Of a DNA stretch of 5,494 nucleotides, positions 1-4,950 are shown in pieces (positions within the stretch are counted from its first letter, which is position 1; every line of letters starts with the position of its first letter). The translations under genes and the position numbers were made by a program. The stretch covers positions 1 to 5,494 of the forward strand of contig JAPPFQ010000328.1 in assembly GCA_028875135.1 (NCBI GenBank), written 5' to 3'. The DNA is from Acidobacteriota bacterium. Its GTDB lineage: Bacteria; Acidobacteriota; Terriglobia; Versatilivoradales; Versatilivoraceae. Under the pieces are notes generated by a model. It was given only the letters and a program-made list of their open reading frames with translations, was not told the DNA's origin and searched no databases.

Positions 1-344
1 ATGCCACCGTGGGCGCTTTTTCGGGGGTTCACCAATTTTGCAGGGTGGGCGTTTACGGATTTGTCGGCGGTTACTCCGTCATCACCAAGGACGTCCTTCC
101 CTATTCCAAGACGGTGAGCGCCAGGGAGGCCAAGAATTATGGCGTCAACGTCATCGGCCTGGAGCGTCGCGGTTTTTCGGCCGATTCCATCAGGACCATT
201 CGCGCCGCCTACCGGGTGCTTTTGCAATCCGGACTCAACACCTCCCAGGCCTTGGATCAACTCAAGCAGGAACTCTCCGGCCGCCCGGAAGTGCAGGCGC
301 TGATCGATTTCATTGAGACCAGCGACCGCGGGATCATCAAGTGA
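1..344 (+). CDS. lpxA: LpxA, UDP-N-acetylglucosamine acyltransferase (C-terminal part, 5' end outside window)
   Basis: Cytoplasmic enzyme of the first lipid A step: it transfers an R-3-hydroxyacyl chain from acyl-ACP to the 3-position of UDP-GlcNAc (or the 3-amino analogue in some species). The reading frame enters at base 3 and runs to TGA at 342-344, so about 113 residues are visible. They cover the end of the left-handed beta-helix and the alpha-helical C-terminal domain. Seen: SGVHQFCRVG, VGGYS, YGVNVIGLERRGF and a DFIETSDRGIIK end, which align closely with E. coli LpxA (VHQFCIIG, VGGCS, FGVNIEGLKRRGF, RSTRGLIR). The catalytic His (E. coli His125) lies upstream of the window. The residue matching E. 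coli Gly173, the acyl-chain ruler, is Gly (codon 69-71). Asn198, Arg204 and Arg205 equivalents are kept, while the Glu200 equivalent is Ile. It leads an operon with lpxI. The in-frame GTG at base 9 is an internal Val codon, not a start. Confidence 0.95.
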   Translation, partial: ATVGAFSGVHQFCRVGVYGFVGGYSVITKDVLPYSKTVSAREAKNYGVNVIGLERRGFSADSIRTIRAAYRVLLQSGLNTSQALDQLKQELSGRPEVQALIDFIETSDRGIIK

Positions 345-432
345 GCGCCCGGTGTTTGACGCTCCTTCCCGATCCCCGGAACCCTTGGGCCCAATTGCGC
401 TCTGAGCCGTGGAACGGCTGTCCGTGAATCCA

Positions 433-1323
433 ATGTCCCGCAACCAGCGAGTCCCGGACAGTGCCTCGGACTCGAAGGATTCCCAAGAGCAAGTCGTTCT
501 GCAGAACCGGCGCCGCTACGGCCTCATTGCCGGCAATGGCCAGTTTCCCTTCCTGGTGCTCGAGGCCGCGCGCAGCCTGGGCGTGGATGTGGTCGTGGTA
601 GCCATCAAGGAAGAAGCCTTTCCGCGCATTGCCGACTTGGGTTACCGGACCCATTGGATAAGCCTGGGACAGCTTGGGAAACTCATTGAACTCTTGAAAC
701 AGGAAGGGGTAGAGCAGGCTTTGATGGCAGGGCAGGTTCAGCACAAGCAGATCTTCAGCTCGATCGTGCCGGACCGAAGGCTCTTGAAACTCTTGATGAG
801 CCTGGGTTCCAGAAACACCGACTCCTTGATTGGGGGGGTTGCCGATGTCCTGGAGCAGGAAGGGATTCAATTGATCGATTCCACTGCTTTCCTGAAGCCG
901 CTGATTCCCGGGCCTGGGGTGCTGACCCGCCGGTCTCCCAGCGATTCGGAGCTCAAGGACATTCGCTACGGCCGGCGGATCGCCAGGGAGATGGCTCGAA
1001 TGGATATCGGTCAATCCGTGGTGGTCAGGGACCAGGCCTGTGTGGCGGTCGAGGCCATGGAGGGAACCGACGCCACCATTCGCCGGGCGGCCGGCCTTAC
1101 CGGCAATCAGCCGGTCACGGTGATCAAGGTCAGCAAGCCCCGGCAGGACATGCGCTTTGACGTGCCGGTTGTCGGCGTTCCTACCCTTCGATTGATGGCC
1201 GAGGTCCGTGCGTCGGCATTGGCCATTGACGCGCACAAAACGCTGCTCCTGGATCGAACGGAACTGATAGGAATTGCCGATCGGCATCGAATTGCCATCG
1301 TTGCCTTCGATCCCCAGAGTTAG
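433..1323 (+). CDS. lpxI: LpxI, UDP-2,3-diacylglucosamine pyrophosphatase
   Basis: Hydrolyses UDP-2,3-diacylglucosamine to lipid X and UMP in the cytoplasm or at the inner membrane face. It replaces the unrelated LpxH of E. coli. The protein matches the LpxI (formerly DUF1009) family: an N-terminal YGLIAGNGQFP motif, a central LMAGQVQHKQIF segment, and a C-terminal domain with EGTDATIRRA, VIKVSKPRQDMRFDVPVVG and a LADRHRI-like end. The Asp in EGTDATI (residue 213 from the ATG, codon 1069-1071) matches the Asp225 reported essential in Caulobacter crescentus LpxI. From ATG 433 it is 296 residues, against about 283 in Caulobacter. GTG 409 (304 residues) and GTG 424 are alternative starts; none has a clear Shine-Dalgarno sequence. 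All choices leave a polar tail of about 28-36 residues before the conserved YGLIAG motif. It follows lpxA by 64-88 bases, consistent with one operon. Confidence 0.93.
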   Translation: MSRNQRVPDSASDSKDSQEQVVLQNRRRYGLIAGNGQFPFLVLEAARSLGVDVVVVAIKEEAFPRIADLGYRTHWISLGQLGKLIELLKQEGVEQALMAGQVQHKQIFSSIVPDRRLLKLLMSLGSRNTDSLIGGVADVLEQEGIQLIDSTAFLKPLIPGPGVLTRRSPSDSELKDIRYGRRIAREMARMDIGQSVVVRDQACVAVEAMEGTDATIRRAAGLTGNQPVTVIKVSKPRQDMRFDVPVVGVPTLRLMAEVRASALAIDAHKTLLLDRTELIGIADRHRIAIVAFDPQS

Positions 1324-1362
1324 ACGAGCCTGCGGGCTTGATGAAGTCGAGTGGATTTGCCT

Positions 1363-2355
1363 ATGGAAAAGGTCAAGGCGGCGGTCATCGGGACGGGCTA
1401 TCTCGGAAGACAGCATGTCAGGGTTCTCTCGCAACTGGCAGACGTTGAGCTCGTTGGAGTGGTGGACAAGAACATGGAGACGGCCCGGGCGGTTGCCGCC
1501 GAGTTTTCCACGCGGGCTTATGACAGTCACCGGGCGCTATCGGACAGAGTCTCCGCCGTAAGTCTGGCCACTCCCACGCGCGAGCATGCATCGATCGGCA
1601 TCGACCTCCTGACCAGGGGAGTGGACGTGTTGGTGGAGAAGCCGATCGCCTCCTCGCTGGCGGAGGCCGATGCCTTGATCGAGGCAGCAAATCGGCACCG
1701 CCGCATCCTGCAAGTCGGTCACCTGGAGCGCTTCAATCCCGCGGTGGTGGCAGCCCGAACGTTATTGACGACTCCCCTTTTTTTCGAAGTGCATCGTCTG
1801 GGGGTCTTTGCCGCGCGCAGTCTGGATATCGACGTGGTTTCCGACCTGATGATTCACGACCTGGACCTGGTTCTGGATTTCGTTGGAAGCCCCGTGGAAC
1901 GGGTGAGTGCCGTCGGACTGCCCATTTTGACGGACAAGGTGGATATCGCCAACGCCAGGTTGGAATTCGCCAATGGCTGTGTCGCCAACGTAACCGCCAG
2001 CCGGGTGAGTACCGAAAAGGTTCGAAAGCTACGCTTCTTTCATAAAAACCAATACTTATCCCTGGACTTCTCGCGGCTGGACGTGGTGGTGCTGTGTGTC
2101 GATAATCGACCGGCGGGAGAGCCGCCCCTCATTCTGCCTCGCAGGATCGAGACGGCAAGGACGGAACCGCTCAAGGCAGAATTGGAATCATTCGTGGAAT
2201 CCGTTCGTAGCAGGAGGCCGCCGGCGGTCTCGGCCGAAAGCAGCAGGGCGGCCCTGGCCCTGGCTCATCGGGTGACCATAGAGATCCAGGAGCACGCCAA
2301 CAGGCTTTCGCTGTCTCCCAGGCGGCCGTTGTCGGAATCAAGTTCCGAATCATGA
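1363..2355 (+). CDS. Gfo/Idh/MocA-family NAD(P)-dependent oxidoreductase in lipid A operon (possible GnnA-like)
   Basis: A soluble dehydrogenase of the Gfo/Idh/MocA family, 330 residues from ATG 1363. Residues 1-120 form a Rossmann domain: AVIGTGYLG gives GxGxxG at Gly10, Gly12 and Gly15, and VEKPIA at 91-96 is the family EKP signature with the conserved Lys93. HLERFNP (120-126) follows, then a C-terminal substrate domain with DLMIHDLDL (161-169), where Asp161 and His165 are the likely catalytic pair. The family oxidises sugars or sugar nucleotides at a ring hydroxyl. In Acidithiobacillus ferrooxidans the family member GnnA, also lying near lpxA, oxidises UDP-GlcNAc at C3 for GnnB to aminate. 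The same role is an inference here, because no GnnB-type aminotransferase is visible. GTG 1351 and TTG 1357 are alternative starts; ATG fits the usual start just before the first beta strand. It ends in a Ser/Arg-rich tail (about 314-330) that overlaps the next gene by 4 bases. Confidence 0.85.
   Translation: MEKVKAAVIGTGYLGRQHVRVLSQLADVELVGVVDKNMETARAVAAEFSTRAYDSHRALSDRVSAVSLATPTREHASIGIDLLTRGVDVLVEKPIASSLAEADALIEAANRHRRILQVGHLERFNPAVVAARTLLTTPLFFEVHRLGVFAARSLDIDVVSDLMIHDLDLVLDFVGSPVERVSAVGLPILTDKVDIANARLEFANGCVANVTASRVSTEKVRKLRFFHKNQYLSLDFSRLDVVVLCVDNRPAGEPPLILPRRIETARTEPLKAELESFVESVRSRRPPAVSAESSRAALALAHRVTIEIQEHANRLSLSPRRPLSESSSES
2332..2348 (+). other. Small hairpin just ahead of the tonB start codon
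   Basis: TCGGAA and TTCCGA form a 6-bp stem with a 5-base loop, ending three bases before ATG 2352. There is no purine-rich Shine-Dalgarno sequence at the normal distance. A fold over the initiation region plus the ATGA overlap would fit translational coupling, with ribosomes finishing the upstream gene opening the site. The repeat is seen directly; the function is inferred. A 6-bp repeat can also occur by chance. Confidence 0.3.
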
Positions 2356-3404
2356 AGAGGGACGAACTGCCTTGGATGTTCTCGCCGGGTTCCGGGGAGA
2401 ACTCCGGTCAGAGCACGCGTGAAGCCTTTCTGATGTCGCTCGTGGCTCACCTGTTGGTTGTCCTCTGGGTGGCATTGGGTCCCGACATCCTGCCACAACC
2501 CGATCCCCCCGACCCCGGGGATCGGGACAACGCCGAACGGCTAGGGTTTCTGGCTCTCCCCAGGGAGTATGAAGAAGTCCTGAAAGCGCCTCCTCCGGTC
2601 AGGCCGAGGGTCCCTGAGAGTGAGCGGATGCTTCAGCCCCCACCCCCCGAGGTCAACCCGGAGGCTCTCCGGGTCCCTGCACCCGAACCTGGACCGAGGC
2701 CGGCTGAAAAACCCGAAACCGCCGCACAGTCCGAGCCTCCGGACCCCAAGCCCGGTTCCTCGGCTCCCCGACCCTCAGAGCCGGTACCTCCCGACCCTCA
2801 ACCGTCGTTGCGCGAGGAAGCCGATGGGCAGGCCGTGGCGCGCAGCCCAAAGGAAACCGGGAATATCGAGTCAACCAGCCCCTTTGTGGCCACCCGGAAA
2901 GAGAGGGATCTCAAGTCCGATCTGAAGGACCTCTATGCCGGTCTGCGGCTCCCGGGAGGGACGGCGCCGGGTTCCGAGGTAGGGCGTGGCATCAGTAGCC
3001 GGCAAAACAGGGTAGGCTCGGGCGAAGGTCGAGCGGGTGCCGACTTCGGCCGGCGCCAGCCGGACTTCTCGGTCGAGCGTCCCACCATCCTCTCGGACAC
3101 GCAAGGGGTGAACTTCGGACCCTGGTTGACGGCGGTCTATTTCAGGGTTCGCAACAACTGGTACTCGGTGATTCCCCAGGTGTACCGTAGCGGACTCAAA
3201 GGGGTTGTGGTAATTGTGTTCGACGTGCGCAGAAACGGCAGTCTGGAAGATCTGGAAATCGTGCGCAGTTCCAATTTTTCGCCCTACGACAGGGCAGCTA
3301 TTTCCTCCCTGAAGCTTTCGGAGCCGTTGCCCAACTTTCCCGACGCCTTCAAGAAGGATCGTCTCACCCTCCAGTTCACCTATCTTTACAACATCCGCCT
3401 TTAG
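2352..3404 (+). CDS. TonB-family energy transducer protein
   Basis: A 350-residue inner-membrane-anchored periplasmic protein. Order of parts: short cytoplasmic N-terminus (1-24); one transmembrane helix (about 25-43, AFLMSLVAHLLVVLWVAL); a Pro-rich, charged periplasmic stretch (about 44-155); a Gly/Arg-rich linker (about 195-245); and a TonB C-terminal domain (about 254-350) with NFGPWL, RVRNNWYSV, VVIVFDVRRNGSLEDLEIV, SSNFSPYDRAAISSL and PLPNFPD. The helix carries Ser29-xxx-His33, the SxxxH motif through which TonB responds to ExbB/ExbD. TonB passes proton-motive energy to outer-membrane receptors. TolA shares a similar plan, so a Tol-like role cannot be excluded. No exbB/exbD or tolQ/tolR gene is in the window. 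The ATG overlaps the oxidoreductase stop (ATGA), so it is probably translated in the lipid A operon. It is longer than E. coli TonB (239 residues). The C-terminal sequence style resembles Acidobacteriota TonB proteins (recollection). Confidence 0.88.
   Translation: MKRDELPWMFSPGSGENSGQSTREAFLMSLVAHLLVVLWVALGPDILPQPDPPDPGDRDNAERLGFLALPREYEEVLKAPPPVRPRVPESERMLQPPPPEVNPEALRVPAPEPGPRPAEKPETAAQSEPPDPKPGSSAPRPSEPVPPDPQPSLREEADGQAVARSPKETGNIESTSPFVATRKERDLKSDLKDLYAGLRLPGGTAPGSEVGRGISSRQNRVGSGEGRAGADFGRRQPDFSVERPTILSDTQGVNFGPWLTAVYFRVRNNWYSVIPQVYRSGLKGVVVIVFDVRRNGSLEDLEIVRSSNFSPYDRAAISSLKLSEPLPNFPDAFKKDRLTLQFTYLYNIRL
2499..2526 (+). repeat. Perfect 10-bp GC-rich inverted repeat inside tonB
   Basis: CCCGATCCCC (2499-2508) and GGGGATCGGG (2517-2526) are exact reverse complements around an 8-base loop. 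The repeat lies in codons about 50-59 of the TonB gene, at the start of the Pro-rich region just after the membrane helix. No run of T follows, so it does not look like an intrinsic terminator. In mRNA it would make a stable hairpin. Part of the symmetry may come from Pro/Asp codon choice in a G+C-rich gene. Confidence 0.5.
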
Positions 3405-3411
3405 CGATGAC

Positions 3412-3431
3412 CGGCAGATTAGTCTCTGCCG
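3412..3431 (+). terminator. Hairpin just after tonB; weak or non-canonical terminator candidate
   Basis: CGGCAGA (3412-3418) and TCTGCCG (3425-3431) form a perfect 7-bp stem with a 6-base loop (TTAGTC), beginning 8 bases after the tonB stop. The bases that follow (ACAGTCCTTGACA) lack a T run, so a Rho-independent terminator is not well supported. It could protect the 3' end of the upstream mRNA or mark the transcript boundary. The position between two functionally unrelated gene blocks favours a boundary role. Confidence 0.4.
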
Positions 3432-3438
3432 ACAGTCC

Positions 3439-3473
3439 TTGACATTCCTCGCCGGCATTCCTCAATATATATT
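3439..3473 (+). promoter_or_regulatory. Candidate sigma70-type promoter for trkA-trkH
   Basis: TTGACA at 3439-3444 is a perfect -35 hexamer. Downstream is an AT-rich tract, AATATATATT (3464-3473), in otherwise G+C-rich sequence. The best -10-like hexamer, TATATT (3468-3473, five of six matches to TATAAT), is 23 bases away; TATATA (3466-3471) is 21 away. The usual spacing is 16-18, so the pair is imperfect and the -10 assignment is uncertain. A start near 3480 would give a leader of about 95 bases before the trkA ATG. The location, after a hairpin and before a new functional block, supports a promoter here. Confidence 0.45.
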
Positions 3474-3491
3474 CAGGCTGTAAAGCCACCT

Positions 3492-3503
3492 TCCAATATT
3501 GGA
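3492..3503. promoter_or_regulatory. Perfect 12-bp palindrome, possible operator upstream of trkA
   Basis: TCCAATATTGGA is its own exact reverse complement. It sits about 20 bases downstream of the AT-rich -10-like tract and about 70 bases before the trkA ATG, a typical place for a dimeric repressor to block transcription. No regulator is identified. The in-frame TTG at 3499 lies inside this palindrome, one more reason not to use it as the trkA start. Confidence 0.35.
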
Positions 3504-3573
3504 TAGCCGTGTTCGACTCCAGCCGGACAGACTTCTCGTTGCTGGTTATCTTTCAAAGACATTTCGCAAGGCC

Positions 3574-4950
3574 ATGAGGATCCTGATTGCCGGGGGCGGA
3601 CAGGCCGCTTCGCTCGTTGCCACGCGTCTGATACGCGAGGGTAACGAGGTGGTGTTGGTGGAGCAGAACCCTGAGCGCTGCCATCAACTGGAGGAAACGC
3701 TGGACGCCAAGGTGATTCAGGGCAATGCCGCCAGCATACGCGTCCTGCACGAGGCGGATATTCGCAACGCCGAAATGCTGATTGCGCTGACCAGCGAGGA
3801 TCAGATCAACGTCCTGGCATGCCTGATTGCTTCGGTGGAGTCGGACGTGAAGTTCAAGGTGGCGCGGCTCCGCACGCACGAAGTCAACTACTGGAGGAGG
3901 ATACTCCAGAGAGCCGGACTGCACATCGACCTGATCATTCACCCGGAGACCGAGATCGCCGATCGCATCCTGCGAGTGGTTCGCCTGCCCGGCGTCTCCG
4001 ACGTGATCGACTTTGCCGAGGGCCGGGTGAAACTCTTTGGAATGAATATCGACGAGAAGAGCTGGGTTGCCTACAAGACGGTCGAGGACCTGGATCGCGC
4101 CGGGCCTCCCAAGAATTCCATGATCGCCCTGATCTTCCGGGGGCAACAGGTCATCGTTCCTCATGGGGCCGAGGTGTTGAATCCCGGAGACCATGTCTAC
4201 ATCGTCACCACTGCCGACGAACTGAAGCGCGTGTGTCAATTCATGGGGCTTCAAACACAGGAGTCGCTCGATCGGGTCTACATTCTTGGGGGCAAGCAGG
4301 TCGGCATTCGGGTCGCCGAGTTGCTGGAGCCCCAGGGCGTGTCGGTAAAGCTCTTCGAGCGGGACATCGCCCGTTGCGAAAGGATTGCCCAGATACTTCG
4401 CAAGACGGTGGTCCTCCACGCGGACGGCACGGACGAAACGATCCTGGCGGAGGAGAACATCAAGGGCGCGGGAGCGTTCCTGGCCATGACCAACGATGAC
4501 GAGGACAACCTCATTGCTTCTCTGCTGGCTCGAAAACTGGGCGCAAAAAAAGTGGTGGCCCTCATCAATCGACTGAACTACCTCCCCATGGCGCAGCGTC
4601 TCGGCATCAATACGACCGTCAGTCCCCGCCTGGCGGCGGTCGACCGAATTCTCCAGTTTGTGCGCAAGGGGAGAGTGCTTTCGGTGACCACGTTTCGCGA
4701 GGAGGAGGCCGAGGCGATCGAGTTGATTGCGGCCGAGGGCTCCAAGTACGTCGGCCGACGCTTGAGAGAGGTTCGCCTTCCCCGTGGCGCCATCGTTGGC
4801 GCCATCGCTCGACCCAACGGCGAGGTGGTGGTCCCAAGAGGCGAAGCCACCATTCAGGCGGGAGACCGGGTCATCTTCTGTACCCTGGAGAGTACCGTTC
4901 CGCTGCTTGAGTCCGCCTTCCTGGCAGATGCCCGAAGGGAATGGGTGTGA
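3574..4950 (+). CDS. trkA: TrkA, NAD-binding regulatory subunit of Trk potassium uptake system
   Basis: Peripheral cytoplasmic protein that binds NAD(H) or nucleotides and gates the TrkH potassium pore. From ATG 3574 it is 458 residues, the length of E. coli TrkA, with two repeats of RCK_N plus RCK_C. Repeat 1: MRILIAGGGQAAS at the start, acidic Glu30 ending beta2, ALTSEDQINVLAC, then an RCK_C domain to about residue 225. Repeat 2: DRVYILGGKQVG (Gly239-Gly244), Glu262, HADGTDETILAEENI, AMTNDDEDNLIASLLARKLGAKK, and RCK_C with LPRGAIVGAIARPNGEVVVPRG and AGDRVIF. Oddity: each GxGxxG lacks one Gly (Ala12 in the first, Lys241 in the second). A longer frame opens at TTG 3499, adding 25 residues, but that would precede the natural start of the Rossmann fold and E. 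coli TrkA has no such extension. There is no strong Shine-Dalgarno; AAGG ends only two bases before ATG. The stop overlaps the trkH start by 4 bases. Confidence 0.95.
   Translation: MRILIAGGGQAASLVATRLIREGNEVVLVEQNPERCHQLEETLDAKVIQGNAASIRVLHEADIRNAEMLIALTSEDQINVLACLIASVESDVKFKVARLRTHEVNYWRRILQRAGLHIDLIIHPETEIADRILRVVRLPGVSDVIDFAEGRVKLFGMNIDEKSWVAYKTVEDLDRAGPPKNSMIALIFRGQQVIVPHGAEVLNPGDHVYIVTTADELKRVCQFMGLQTQESLDRVYILGGKQVGIRVAELLEPQGVSVKLFERDIARCERIAQILRKTVVLHADGTDETILAEENIKGAGAFLAMTNDDEDNLIASLLARKLGAKKVVALINRLNYLPMAQRLGINTTVSPRLAAVDRILQFVRKGRVLSVTTFREEEAEAIELIAAEGSKYVGRRLREVRLPRGAIVGAIARPNGEVVVPRGEATIQAGDRVIFCTLESTVPLLESAFLADARREWV
4934..4949 (+). promoter_or_regulatory. Ribosome binding site and GTG start of trkH
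   Basis: GAAGGGA (4934-4940) is the clearest Shine-Dalgarno-like sequence in the window. The AAGG core ends 8 bases before GTG 4947, a good distance, whereas ATG 4941 directly abuts the purine run and would be too close. GTG 4947 also forms a GTGA overlap with the trkA stop (4948-4950), the common arrangement for coupled genes. This decides the trkH start in favour of GTG. Confidence 0.65.

Noticed and set aside
385..394. TTGGGCCCAA palindrome between lpxA and lpxI
   Set aside because: Ten bases of symmetry in G+C-rich sequence with no promoter or terminator context. It is too weak to call an operator.
337..1530. 397-residue open frame on the - strand covering lpxI and the start of the oxidoreductase gene
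   Set aside because: It lies opposite two well-recognised genes, its translation has no family motif, and it is rich in His, Arg, Gln and Pro as expected from reading G+C-rich codons in reverse.
1648..1667. GCCTCC/GGAGGC inverted repeat inside the oxidoreductase gene
   Set aside because: Only 6 bp in ordinary coding sequence of a high-G+C gene; best explained by codon use.
3505..3535. GTTCGACTCC, reminiscent of a tRNA T-arm, in the leader of trkA
   Set aside because: The flanking bases do not form a T-stem, and no anticodon arm, D arm or acceptor stem can be built around it.
3499..3573. 25-codon extension of TrkA from TTG 3499
   Set aside because: TTG lies within the palindrome, no ribosome binding site is apparent, and the Rossmann fold starts directly at ATG 3574, which gives the standard 458-residue length.
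3553..4419. 288-residue open frame on the - strand opposite trkA
   Set aside because: It is the reverse shadow of a clear TrkA gene, with His/Leu/Asp-rich composition and no recognisable domain.
3819..4499. 226-residue + strand frame inside trkA
   Set aside because: An out-of-frame reading of trkA, with Arg/Gly/Pro/Ser/His-rich shadow composition and no motif.
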